In this document: piece after piece, positions 1 to 7,445 of the stretch
How the letters are laid out: each line of letters starts with the position of its first letter
Numbering within the stretch: position 1 is the first letter of the stretch
Assembly: GCA_964580465.1 (NCBI GenBank)
Contig: CAZOKJ010000010.1
Span: 11,222 to 75,221, forward strand
DNA: 64,000 nt
Reading direction: 5' to 3'
Source of the DNA: Taishania sp964580465
GTDB lineage: Bacteria > Bacteroidota > Bacteroidia > Flavobacteriales_D > Crocinitomicaceae
Program-made: the position numbers and the translations under genes
The notes under the pieces: generated by a model
Database searches by the model: none
Told to the model about the DNA's origin: nothing
The model's input: the letters and a program-made list of their open reading frames with translations, nothing else

Positions 1-311
1 GATGACAGGTAGGAGTACATCATAGCGACTGAACTTGTACCATCTACGTCATAATCTCCATAAAGCAGAATATTTTCTTTTTTCTGAATAGCTTTGATTA
101 ATCTTTCAACAGCTTTATCCATTCCCTTCATTAAAAAAGGATCATGAAGGTGTTCTAAATTAGGTCTGAAAAAGCGTTCTGCTTCTTGATAATTTGTAAT
201 TCCTCTTTGTAGTAGAATGGTTGCGATAGTTGGAGATACTTTTAATTCAGATCTCAAACGTTCAACTGCTTCTATTGTTGGTATTGGTTCTAATTTCCAC
301 TTTTTTTCCAT
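1..311 (-). CDS. recJ: Single-stranded-DNA-specific exonuclease RecJ, N-terminal fragment (runs off the window)
   Basis: The first ~103 codons of RecJ, a 5'-3' single-strand exonuclease used in recombination and mismatch repair. Translating the minus strand from the ATG at 311 gives an N-terminal region with WKLEPIP near the start and then LLYGDYDVDGTSS, the DHH-phosphoesterase motif I with its metal-binding aspartates. The rest of the gene lies outside the window, so the other DHH motifs and the OB domain cannot be checked. It lies on the same strand as, and downstream of, three SSB genes, with a hairpin at 391-418 between. RecJ is known to work with SSB in other bacteria, so the neighbourhood is suggestive. 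Identification is firm; completeness is unknown. Confidence 0.9.
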   Translation of the reverse strand, partial: MEKKWKLEPIPTIEAVERLRSELKVSPTIATILLQRGITNYQEAERFFRPNLEHLHDPFLMKGMDKAVERLIKAIQKKENILLYGDYDVDGTSSVAMMYSYLS

Positions 312-390
312 AACATCACTTTCGGTTATAAATGTACGTTAAATTTTCAAATTTAAAGTCGTAAAATTTGATCTATTCTCTATAAAATCT

Positions 391-418
391 AATTGCTCCC
401 GACAGTTCGGGAGCAATT
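391..418 (-). terminator. Hairpin downstream of the ssb cluster, probable terminator
   Basis: A perfect 12-bp stem (391-402 with 407-418) closes a 4-nt loop. It lies 120 bases after the stop of the last SSB gene on the minus strand and before the recJ start. The following T-tract on the minus strand is weak (AGATTTTATAG), so termination may be partial and recJ could receive some read-through. The stretch 419-537 holds no ORF I can support, only short CCTACC/GGTAGG complementary segments. Confidence 0.6.
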
Positions 419-537
419 ACTTACCTATACCTACCTATTACAACTATGCTTGTTTTTTGCCGAAAAAGGTTTTAATCGTTGGTTAATCTAGTTTAAAGGA
501 ATGTTTAGGTTTATGGTAGGTTGGTTATGAGAGCATC

Positions 538-864
538 TTATAATCCTAATATGTGCTTAATTTCAATTTCTGTTATGGATCGTTGAATGCCTTCTGGGTT
601 AAAGTATGTTCTTGAGACTAGCCTTCCATGAATGGCTACTTTTTTACCCTTTTCGCCAAACTTTTCAATAAAAGAAGCAATGTTACCCCAGGCAAATACT
701 TTATGCCATTCTGTTGCTTTTTTGATTTTCCCATTGTTGGCTCTGTATTCAGAGTCAGTCGCTACTTCAAAACGAACAACTTTACTTCCATTGTCGAATT
801 GTGTTATTTTTTTGTCGGACGCAATGCTGCCGATTAACGTCACGTGGTTTTTAATAGTTGTCAT
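538..864 (-). CDS. Short single-stranded DNA-binding protein, paralogue 1 (no acidic tail)
   Basis: An OB-fold SSB of 108 residues. It starts with the family pattern NHVTLIGSIASDKKI, has the conserved tryptophan block EWHKVFAWGN near residues 52-61, and ends in a final strand EIEIKHILGL. The protein stops right after the OB fold. The disordered linker and acidic DDxPF-type tip that housekeeping SSBs use to recruit partners are absent. It is the last of three tandem paralogues read in one direction, with an 11-nt gap to the one before, so an operon is likely. DNA binding is inferred from family membership. Which process it serves (competence, recombination, phage-related) cannot be read from sequence. 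Confidence 0.88.
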   Translation of the reverse strand: MTTIKNHVTLIGSIASDKKITQFDNGSKVVRFEVATDSEYRANNGKIKKATEWHKVFAWGNIASFIEKFGEKGKKVAIHGRLVSRTYFNPEGIQRSITEIEIKHILGL

Positions 865-875
865 AATCCGTTTTT

Positions 876-1187
876 TTAAAGAAATACTAAATCGTTTACT
901 TCCACTTCAGAAACACACTTTCTCAAGCCATTGTTATTGTAAAATCGTGTGACTAGCTTTCCTTCTATGGCTAATTCTGTCCCAGTTGTTCCGAGTTCTT
1001 CCATTACACGTGCCCATTTTCCCCAAGCGGTCATTCGGTGCCAATGTTTTCGTTTCTTTTTCTCTCCAGATGCTGTTAAAATTACTTCGTCTGTTGACAT
1101 GGAGAATTTTACAACTTTTCCTCCGTTTTCAAGTTCTATGATTTGTGGTTTAGAACTCATTTTTCCAATTAAATTTACGTAATTCAT
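876..1187 (-). CDS. Short single-stranded DNA-binding protein, paralogue 2 (no acidic tail)
   Basis: 103 residues, the shortest of the three SSB copies and entirely OB fold: MNYVNLIGKMSSKP at the start, HWHRMTAWGKWARV in the middle (conserved Trp pair), and EVEVNDLVFL at the end. No C-terminal tail is present. It shares the SSB framework with its two neighbours but differs at most other positions, so the copies are old and diverged rather than recent duplicates. It sits 71 nt after paralogue 3 and 11 nt before paralogue 1 in the direction of transcription. Confidence 0.88.
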   Translation of the reverse strand: MNYVNLIGKMSSKPQIIELENGGKVVKFSMSTDEVILTASGEKKKRKHWHRMTAWGKWARVMEELGTTGTELAIEGKLVTRFYNNNGLRKCVSEVEVNDLVFL

Positions 1188-1258
1188 AAGGCTTCGTTTT
1201 TAAGTGGAGGCTTTTGTTTCGCCTCCACTGGTTAGTACTACTAATTTGAACTTGTGGT

Positions 1259-1603
1259 TTAAGAATTTTGCTTACTAGAAAGAATCAAAAAATCATTCAT
1301 TTCAACTATGGTCGAAAAACGCTTTTCACCATTTTTTGTTTCGTAAGAGTTGTTTAACAAGCGTCCCTCTACGACGATCTCCAGCCCCTTCGCTAGTGCT
1401 TTTTTTACACGCTCAGCTGTTTTCCCCCAGGCATTCACCGTGTGCCACTGTGTGTCTGTTACCCATGCACCGCTTTTGTCTTTGTAGTTGGAATTAACAG
1501 CCATTGAAAAGCGTGCTAATAAACGACCTTTTTCTGTTGTTACGAATTCAGGCTCCATGCCTAAGCGTCCAATCAAACTTACTTTGTTTCTTAAATTGTT
1601 CAT
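1259..1603 (-). CDS. Short single-stranded DNA-binding protein, paralogue 3 (first of the cluster)
   Basis: 114 residues from the ATG at 1603 (NNLRNKVSLIGRLG). An upstream ATG at 1672 would add 23 residues that do not resemble SSB and would fall inside the probable promoter, so the inner start is preferred. It has the QWHTVNAWGKTAE block and VEGRLLNNSYE, the pattern closest to the usual Bacteroidota SSB. It ends with LILSSKQNS instead of an acidic tip. First gene of the three-SSB unit and divergent from sbcD. It may bind ssDNA as a tetramer, by family analogy. Confidence 0.88.
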   Translation of the reverse strand: MNNLRNKVSLIGRLGMEPEFVTTEKGRLLARFSMAVNSNYKDKSGAWVTDTQWHTVNAWGKTAERVKKALAKGLEIVVEGRLLNNSYETKNGEKRFSTIVEMNDFLILSSKQNS

Positions 1604-1669
1604 AATGTAAAATTTTAAATGTTTGAAAAATTTGTTACTTGATTTGATACCATGATCGAATCGACACTG

Positions 1670-1677
1670 CAAAGTTG
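1670..1677 (-). promoter_or_regulatory. Near-consensus -7 box for the ssb cluster
   Basis: On the minus strand this reads CAACTTTG, one mismatch from the Bacteroidota -7 consensus TAnnTTTG. Transcription would begin near 1663, about 60 nt before the preferred start of SSB paralogue 3. No clear -33 TTG was identified. The rest of 1678-1884, between the divergent ssb and sbcD genes, is AT-rich spacer. Confidence 0.45.
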
Positions 1678-1884
1678 AGACGGTTTGAATTTTTTATTCG
1701 TAATTTAATTAGTTGCTTTCGTTTAACATTCGTTTGTAACCGTTTAAAATTAAATATGTTTTTGTTAATCAATAACTTGTGTGTCAAAATTATTTAGTAA
1801 AAAATTAATATAATTCTTAAAAAACAGGAAGGTTTGCAAATAATAATTTATTTCTTTAACTTTAAATTCTTTTAAATAAACAAC

Positions 1885-3090
1885 ATGCGTATATTGCACA
1901 CTGCTGATTGGCATTTAGGAAAACGATTGGATTTTTTTAGCCGCATTGAGGAACAAAGGGAAGTGTTAAACGAAATCTGCCAAATTGCGGAAGATAACAA
2001 GGTGGACGTAGTTGTCATTGCTGGAGATTTGTTCGATACGTTTAATCCGCCAACTGAAGCGAGTGAATTGCTATACACTACTGCAAAACGATTAGCAAAA
2101 AATGGGAGAATCCCTGTAATTGCCATCGCAGGAAATCATGACTCTCCAGATAAAATTAACATGGTTGATGCTTTGGCTTTGAGTAATGGAATTATTTTTA
2201 TTGGTGAACCTAATGAACAAGTGAAAAAAATTCAATTGGAGAATGGATTTGAAATCACTCGATCGGATGTTGGATTTATTGAAATTAAACTTCCTAACAA
2301 TGAAGTTCCTCTACGTGTTATTCACACTGCTTTTGCCAATGAAATACGCTTGAAAGAATACTTGGGAGAAGATAAACAAATTGGTTTACAAGAAATGCTG
2401 AGCCATCGATGGAATTCTCTTGTCGATAAATACTGCGATGATAAAGGTGTAACTATTTTAACCACGCACCTTTACATGCTTAAAAATTCAAATGAAATCA
2501 TTGAAGAGCCTGATGGGGAGAAACCGCTAAATATTGGAACAGCTGATTTGATTGATTCATCCAGCGTTCCAACTGCTGTACAATATGCAGCTTTGGGACA
2601 TTTGCATCGCTACCAAGACGTAGGGAATCACCAACCAGTGATTTACAGTAGTGCCATTTTACCTTATTCTTTCTCTGAAGCTGGACAACAAAAATATGTT
2701 GTTTTGGTTGATTTAGAACCTCAAAAAGAACCTGTTATTCAGCGCGTTGCTCTTACTAAAGGAAGAGAGTTAAAACGTGTAACTTTTGATTCGGTTGACT
2801 TAGCCGTTGAATGGCTGAATAATAACCCTACAGCTTTGGTGGAATTGACGATTGAAACAGATACTTTTTTAAAGGCGGAAGAACGAAAAAGAATCCAACA
2901 GGCTCATGATGGGATTATTCACTTAATTCCCAAAATTAAATCAATAGCTGATGGTTCCGAAAATACGTATAAAGCTGTGGAAATTAAGGAAGTTGTCCCG
3001 TTGTTTATTGACTATTTTAAAAGTGAAAATGGTGGCATTGAACCAAATGATGAAATTATGAGTTTGTTCAAGGAAATTATGCATAAATAA
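1885..3090 (+). CDS. sbcD: Exonuclease SbcCD, subunit D
   Basis: 401-residue Mre11-type nuclease subunit, which with the SbcC ATPase opens hairpins and processes DNA ends. The phosphodiesterase motifs are all present: HTADWHLG at residues 5-12, GDLFD at 47-51, GNHDS at 83-87, TTHLYM and GHLHR further on, covering the expected two-metal ligands. The C-terminal part carries the capping region. In many bacteria sbcC follows immediately; here the next gene is an unrelated glycosyltransferase, so the partner must be elsewhere. Divergent from the SSB cluster. Confidence 0.93.
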   Translation: MRILHTADWHLGKRLDFFSRIEEQREVLNEICQIAEDNKVDVVVIAGDLFDTFNPPTEASELLYTTAKRLAKNGRIPVIAIAGNHDSPDKINMVDALALSNGIIFIGEPNEQVKKIQLENGFEITRSDVGFIEIKLPNNEVPLRVIHTAFANEIRLKEYLGEDKQIGLQEMLSHRWNSLVDKYCDDKGVTILTTHLYMLKNSNEIIEEPDGEKPLNIGTADLIDSSSVPTAVQYAALGHLHRYQDVGNHQPVIYSSAILPYSFSEAGQQKYVVLVDLEPQKEPVIQRVALTKGRELKRVTFDSVDLAVEWLNNNPTALVELTIETDTFLKAEERKRIQQAHDGIIHLIPKIKSIADGSENTYKAVEIKEVVPLFIDYFKSENGGIEPNDEIMSLFKEIMHK

Positions 3091-3133
3091 AGGAAAGTAA
3101 GAAGTAAAATAGAAAAGACTAAATAAAAAAATC

Positions 3134-3141
3134 TACATTTG
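3134..3141 (+). promoter_or_regulatory. -7 promoter box TACATTTG upstream of the GT9 gene
   Basis: Exact match to TAnnTTTG. The TTG start codon of the glycosyltransferase follows 15 nt after the box, so the 5' leader would be under 10 nt. No -33 TTG is visible at standard spacing. Confidence 0.55.
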
Positions 3142-3155
3142 TAAATAAAAAAACA

Positions 3156-4127
3156 TTGAAACGTATTCTTATCATACAGACAGCATTTTTAGGAGATGTA
3201 ATTTTAGCTACAGCAGCTATTGCAGAAGCTAAACGCATTTTTCCAGAAGCTAATATTGATGTATTGGTAAAAAAAGGAAACGAAGGTTTACTTGCTAATA
3301 ATCCAGCTATTCATAGAGTTCATGTTTTTGATAAAAGTCACCATAAGTTAAAAGAAATTGTTAGATTAATTCGTATTTTTAGAAAGCAACATTATGATGG
3401 AGTATTTAATTTCCAACGTTTTGGAAGTTCTGGTATTCTAACGCTATTATCTGGAGCGAAACAAAAGTTTGGCTTTAAGAAAAATCCGTTTTCATGGGGA
3501 TTTACAAAACGATTTGACCATGAAATAGGGAATGGTATGCATGAAGTTGCAAGAAATATGCTGATGTTAGAATCGTTTGGCGCTTCTCAACAGGCAAAAC
3601 CAGTTTTGTACCCTTCTGAATCATCTTGGACGAAAACTAGTGCTTATAAAAACGAGCCTTATTATTGCATTGCGCCTGCATCCGTTTGGTTTACAAAACA
3701 ACTGCCAAAAGAACAATGGTCAAATGTAATTCAACGTTTAGGAAAGGAGCATCCAATTTATTTGTTAGGAGCACCAAATGATGTAAATTTGTGCAATGCC
3801 ATTATTCAAGAAAACAATGGGTATAGAATTGTTAATTTGGCTGGACAACTCTCTTTATTGGACTCTGCTGCGTTAATGAAAGACGCAAAGCGTAATTATG
3901 TGAATGATTCTGGACCTTTGCACATTGCTTCGGCCATGAATGCACCCGTTACAGCTTTTTTCCTTTCCACTGTTCCTGCTTTTGGGTTTGGACCTTTATC
4001 TGACGATCAACAAATTTTGGAAGTAAATGGTTTAGACTGTCGCCCATGTGGCTTGCATGGATACGCAACTTGTCCATTGGGGCATTTTAAATGTTCAATC
4101 ATTCCATTTCATGATTTAAAAACATGA
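3156..4127 (+). CDS. Glycosyltransferase family 9 (heptosyltransferase-like)
   Basis: 323 residues. Begins KRILIIQTAFLGDVILATAA, the classic N-terminal motif of GT9 enzymes, which transfer heptose or related sugars to lipopolysaccharide core on the cytoplasmic side. The C-terminal half keeps NDSGPLHIASAMNAPVTAFF, the usual nucleotide-sugar region, and ends in a Cys-rich stretch (DCRPCGLHGYATCPLGHFKC) common in Bacteroidota members. The start is a TTG at 3156; there is no ATG nearby and the GT9 motif begins at the next codon, so the start is well supported. The acceptor sugar is unknown. Confidence 0.88.
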   Translation: MKRILIIQTAFLGDVILATAAIAEAKRIFPEANIDVLVKKGNEGLLANNPAIHRVHVFDKSHHKLKEIVRLIRIFRKQHYDGVFNFQRFGSSGILTLLSGAKQKFGFKKNPFSWGFTKRFDHEIGNGMHEVARNMLMLESFGASQQAKPVLYPSESSWTKTSAYKNEPYYCIAPASVWFTKQLPKEQWSNVIQRLGKEHPIYLLGAPNDVNLCNAIIQENNGYRIVNLAGQLSLLDSAALMKDAKRNYVNDSGPLHIASAMNAPVTAFFLSTVPAFGFGPLSDDQQILEVNGLDCRPCGLHGYATCPLGHFKCSIIPFHDLKT

Positions 4128-4210
4128 TTTTTTTAACTTGTAAGAAAGTCGATAAACCATAACAACACATTTTCTTAGATTGACATAGACAACAATTGAT
4201 TTAATTCTAA

Positions 4211-4240
4211 AACCATTTTCAAAAGAAAAATGGTTGTTTT
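4211..4240 (+). terminator. Rho-independent terminator after the GT9 gene
   Basis: Stem AACCATTTT (4211-4219) pairs with AAAATGGTT (4227-4235), followed by GTTTT. It lies 84 nt downstream of the GT9 stop and before the CapA-like gene. Confidence 0.6.
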
Positions 4241-4300
4241 ACAAAAAGTAAGGAGCAAGGTTAAATAAAAAAGTTATCTTTAACCAGAATTTAATTGAGT

Positions 4301-5491
4301 ATGAAATCATTTTTAATCTACATAGGATTTATCATTAGTGGAGTTGTAGCAACTACTTCATTTACGATTTTTAGTAATAGCACAGCACAAGAGGAGGCAA
4401 GCACTTTTTTGCGAGACGCTATTGTTGAAGTTGAATCAGATACTATTTCCATCAACATCAGTGTAGTTGGAGATGTTATGTTTCATACTCCTCAAATTAC
4501 AGCTTGTTATGATGCGGTTTCAAAAACGTATAATTTTAAACCGTTTTTTGATGAAGTAAAACCATTTTTTAAAGCAGCAGATTTGGCTATTGCTAACTTT
4601 GAAACCACTACAGCAGGTCCTTCAAGACCTTATTCAGGTTATCCTAATTTTAACTCTCCGGATGAAGCGTTTGATGCACTCATTGATGCAGGAATTGACG
4701 TTATTACAACTGTAAATAACCATTGTTTGGACACAGGTGAAAAGGGGTTAAGAAGAACGGCTCAAAAAGCGAAGGAAAAAGGGTTAGATTTTGTTGGAAC
4801 CTATGAATCAGAAGCAACGGTGAATAATCGTTTCATAGTGAAGGATGTGAAAGGAATTAAAATTGCTATTTTGGCTTATACTGAACACGCAAATGGAATT
4901 GAAAAATCATTTACTCCAGAAAAGCAATACCAATTGTTGAATTTAATGGACAAAGAGCAAGTAGCGAAAGATATAAAAGCTGCAAAAGATCAACAAGTTG
5001 ATGCTATTTTGGCTTGTTTGCATTGGGGAGATGAGTATCAAAAAGAGCCTGCAAAAAGACAAGTTGACTTCGCTAATTGTCTAGCAAATGAAGGCGTAGA
5101 TTTTATTATGGGAAGTCATCCCCACGTTATTCAAAAGTCCGATTTTATTCAAACAGAGGATAAACGTTCGTTTGTTATCTATTCCATGGGTAATTTTATT
5201 TCTAACCAACGAAGAGAAACGTTGGGAGCCAATTTTGGAGCTACAGAAACCGGAGTTATTGTGAATTTACATGTTCAAAAAGTAAAATCAATCAATAAAA
5301 CAACTTTGGAGAATGTTGATTACATTCCAACTTGGGTATATCGAAAAAAAGAAGATAAACCAACATGGACTTATCGTGTTTTACCGATTGCTAAGTTTAT
5401 GAATAGCTCACAATATGATTCAGATTCTCAAAAACGCATGAATGAGGCGTGGGAATACACCATGCCAATGCTAAAAAAAATGCAGCCATAA
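4301..5491 (+). CDS. CapA family (poly-gamma-glutamate synthesis type) metallophosphoesterase-like protein
   Basis: 396 residues from the ATG at 4301; a TTG six bases upstream is possible but the hydrophobic leader begins at the ATG. Residues ~4-25 form a signal anchor, so the catalytic part should be outside the inner membrane. Family motifs: VVGDVMFHTPQ, NFETTTAGP, NNHCLDTGEKGL, HWGDEYQ and GSHPHVIQ, matching the CapA/PgsA fold with its metal-binding Asp, Asn and His residues. CapA proteins are linked to anchoring or export of poly-gamma-glutamate, but many lone members have no proven role. No cap genes are adjacent, so function is open. Confidence 0.85.
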   Translation: MKSFLIYIGFIISGVVATTSFTIFSNSTAQEEASTFLRDAIVEVESDTISINISVVGDVMFHTPQITACYDAVSKTYNFKPFFDEVKPFFKAADLAIANFETTTAGPSRPYSGYPNFNSPDEAFDALIDAGIDVITTVNNHCLDTGEKGLRRTAQKAKEKGLDFVGTYESEATVNNRFIVKDVKGIKIAILAYTEHANGIEKSFTPEKQYQLLNLMDKEQVAKDIKAAKDQQVDAILACLHWGDEYQKEPAKRQVDFANCLANEGVDFIMGSHPHVIQKSDFIQTEDKRSFVIYSMGNFISNQRRETLGANFGATETGVIVNLHVQKVKSINKTTLENVDYIPTWVYRKKEDKPTWTYRVLPIAKFMNSSQYDSDSQKRMNEAWEYTMPMLKKMQP

Positions 5492-5507
5492 CTAGCTGCA
5501 ATTTTTT
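5474..5507. terminator. Bidirectional terminator between convergent genes
   Basis: TGCAGC (5481-5486) pairs with GCTGCA (5495-5500), flanked by an A-run on the left and a T-run on the right, so it can work in both directions. It overlaps the stop codon of the CapA-like gene and precedes the end of the convergent deoxyhypusine-synthase-like gene. Confidence 0.65.
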
Positions 5508-5541
5508 CTTTTATTCTATGTATGTTGAAACATGTGAATGT

Positions 5542-6519
5542 TTAAGAATTTTCTAAAACGTAAGTAAACATCAATGGAGCACAGATAGTAGCATCAGACT
5601 CAACAATGAATTTTGGTGTGTCAATATCTAATTTTCCCCATGTGATTTTTTCGTTGGGAACTGCTCCTGAGTAAGAACCATAAGAAGTGGTAGAATCTGA
5701 AATTTGACAAAAATAAGACCAAAATGGCACATCCTCCCATTCTAAATCTTGGTACATCATTGGTACAACACAAATAGGGAAATCACCAGCAATTCCACCA
5801 CCTACTTGAAAGAAACCAACTCCTTTACCACCAGAATTTGCGCGGTACCATTCTGTTAAAAAGACCATGTATTCGATGCCTGTTTTAACAGTGTGAGCCT
5901 TTAATTTTCCTTTGATAACATTTGAAGTAAAGATGTTCCCTGTTGTAGAATCTTCCCAGCCAGGAACTACAATTGGAAGGTTCTTTTCAGCAGCGGCAAC
6001 CATCCACGAGTTCTTAGGATCAATTTCATAATATTGTTCCAACACACCAGAATTAATTACTTGGTATAAAAATTCGTGAGGGAAATAACGTTCTCCTTTA
6101 GCCTCAGCTTGATGCCAAACATCTTCCAAGTGTTTTTGCAAACGACGAAAGGCCTCTTCCTCTGGAATACAAGTATCAGTAACGCGGTTGTAATGATTAT
6201 CAAGCAATTCACGCTCTTGTTCAGGTGTTAAATCCCGATAATTAGGTACACGCTTATAATGAGAGTGAGCTACCAAGTTCATTACATCTTCTTCTAAATT
6301 GGCCCCAGTACACGAAATAATTTGCACTTTATCTTGACGAATCATTTCTGCCAAAATTTTTCCCATTTCAGCAGTGGACATAGCGCCAGCAAGGGTAATC
6401 ATCATTTTACCACCGTCTTTCAAATGAGCGACATATCCTTTAGAAGCATCAACTAAAGCAGCGGCATTAAAGTGTAAGAAATACGTTTCAAGAAACGTAG
6501 AAATAGGCTTATTATTCAT
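5542..6519 (-). CDS. Deoxyhypusine synthase family protein
   Basis: 325 residues, full length for the family. In eukaryotes and archaea the enzyme moves the aminobutyl group of spermidine onto a lysine of eIF5A. Bacteria lack eIF5A, and relatives act on small amines (for example homospermidine synthases), so the substrate here is unknown. The C-terminal block NEKITWGKLDID keeps the lysine (residue 296) that forms the covalent intermediate in human DHS (Lys329), and the Rossmann-type segments SCTGANLEEDVMN and FFQVGGGIAGDFP are present. Monocistronic, with its own -7 box at 6536-6543. No polyamine gene is adjacent. Confidence 0.85.
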   Translation of the reverse strand: MNNKPISTFLETYFLHFNAAALVDASKGYVAHLKDGGKMMITLAGAMSTAEMGKILAEMIRQDKVQIISCTGANLEEDVMNLVAHSHYKRVPNYRDLTPEQERELLDNHYNRVTDTCIPEEEAFRRLQKHLEDVWHQAEAKGERYFPHEFLYQVINSGVLEQYYEIDPKNSWMVAAAEKNLPIVVPGWEDSTTGNIFTSNVIKGKLKAHTVKTGIEYMVFLTEWYRANSGGKGVGFFQVGGGIAGDFPICVVPMMYQDLEWEDVPFWSYFCQISDSTTSYGSYSGAVPNEKITWGKLDIDTPKFIVESDATICAPLMFTYVLENS

Positions 6520-6535
6520 CGTCGTAAATTTTAAT

Positions 6536-6543
6536 CAAAAGTA
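6536..6543 (-). promoter_or_regulatory. -7 box TACTTTTG of the deoxyhypusine-synthase-like gene
   Basis: Minus-strand match to TAnnTTTG, 16 nt upstream of the ATG at 6519, implying a leader of about 10 nt. Confidence 0.55.
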
Positions 6544-6639
6544 GGTAATAGAAATGAATTGGTGGCTATTTTCGTTGAAAAAGATTTTATTTTATTCAAA
6601 AAATACCACTTGGAATTTAATTTGTATTAAAACAATCTT

Positions 6640-6647
6640 TATATTTG
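6640..6647 (+). promoter_or_regulatory. -7 box TATATTTG of the membrane protein/globin pair
   Basis: Exact TAnnTTTG match; TSS expected near 6654, about 27 nt before the ATG at 6681. This argues against the longer ORF whose TTG codon at 6645 lies inside the box. Confidence 0.6.
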
Positions 6648-6680
6648 TGGTTTATACATAACAAAATTAAGTTCGACACT

Positions 6681-6965
6681 ATGGAAAATGTAAGTTGGTA
6701 TGGGAAGCAACTAATATGGTTCGAAAAATATCGTATCGGAGCAATGACGTTAATGATGTCATTTTTAAGTGTGTACGGTGCTATTGGTTCAATGCTTTCT
6801 TTAAGAAATGATTTTTATCCAGGAGTAATTTTAACTTCTGTATTCTCTATGACCTCATTGGTATTATTTATTGCTCAACCACCTGCAAAATGGAGCATGG
6901 GAGCGTTTTATGCTGGTTTAGTAGTTAACACTATCTTTATCATTATCGGTTTAGCAATGCTTTAA
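6681..6965 (+). CDS. Small integral membrane protein, function unknown
   Basis: 94 residues from the ATG at 6681. Hydropathy by eye suggests three membrane segments: one after RIGAMTLMMSF, one around GVILTSVFSMTSLVLFI, and one at the C-terminus (VVNTIFIIIGLAML). No family recognised. It lies 2 nt upstream of a truncated globin gene and behind a strong promoter, so the two are almost certainly co-transcribed. A role near the respiratory chain or gas metabolism would be a guess from that pairing only. Confidence 0.75.
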   Translation: MENVSWYGKQLIWFEKYRIGAMTLMMSFLSVYGAIGSMLSLRNDFYPGVILTSVFSMTSLVLFIAQPPAKWSMGAFYAGLVVNTIFIIIGLAML

Positions 6966-6967
6966 GC

Positions 6968-7348
6968 ATGAAAGAAATTGAAAACATAGAGGACATTCAG
7001 TTACTTGTGAACGATTTCTACGGTAGAATTCGAGAAGACGAGTTATTGGGTCCAATCTTTGATTCAATTATTCAAAACAGATGGGACGAGCATTTGGAGA
7101 AGATGTATCGTTTCTGGCAGACTGTACTTTTAGATGAGCATACCTATTATGGTGCGCCTTTTGTTCCTCATGCAAAAATAGATTTGTATGAATTTCATTT
7201 TGAGCACTGGAGAGGTATTTGGTTTGCCACAGTTGATAGCCATTTCTTTGGCGAAAATGCTGAAAAAGCAAAAGCACAAGGAGACAGAATGGCGTCTATT
7301 TTTAATAGTAAAATAGATTATATCAGAGAAAATAACATTAGCTTTTGA
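6968..7348 (+). CDS. Group III truncated hemoglobin
   Basis: 126 residues, the typical size of TrHb3 proteins, which bind heme and may handle oxygen, NO or peroxides. Family marks: Tyr18 in VNDFYGRI (B10 position), PHAKIDLYEFHF with a likely proximal His77, Trp81, and the following helix with ENAEKAKAQGDRMAS. Downstream is a strong bidirectional terminator. Translated from an ATG 2 nt after the stop of a membrane protein, so translational coupling is likely. Assignment to group III rests on the HFEHW/IDLYEFH pattern and is confident. Confidence 0.88.
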   Translation: MKEIENIEDIQLLVNDFYGRIREDELLGPIFDSIIQNRWDEHLEKMYRFWQTVLLDEHTYYGAPFVPHAKIDLYEFHFEHWRGIWFATVDSHFFGENAEKAKAQGDRMASIFNSKIDYIRENNISF

Positions 7349-7374
7349 TAAAAAAACAATCAAATAGTTTTGAA

Positions 7375-7404
7375 GGGTGCCCGAAAAGTCAGGCACTCTT
7401 TTTT
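7375..7404. terminator. Rho-independent terminator after the globin gene
   Basis: GGGTGCC (7375-7381) pairs with GGCACTC (7392-7398, one G-T pair) and is followed by six T. A second hairpin, AAAAGCGTTC/GAACGCTTTT at 7411-7437 with a 7-nt loop, follows at once, giving a tandem terminator just before the insertion sequence. Confidence 0.8.
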
Positions 7405-7445
7405 ATTAAAAAAAGCGTTCTATTATCGAACGCTTTTAAAACAAT

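Noticed and set aside
628..1182. Plus-strand ORFs opposite the SSB genes
   Set aside because: Antisense shadows of clear SSB coding frames, without family motifs or promoters.
3156..3158. TTG start of the glycosyltransferase as a sign of a truncated gene
   Set aside because: The GT9 N-terminal motif starts at the very next codon and a promoter box lies just upstream, so the start is genuine.
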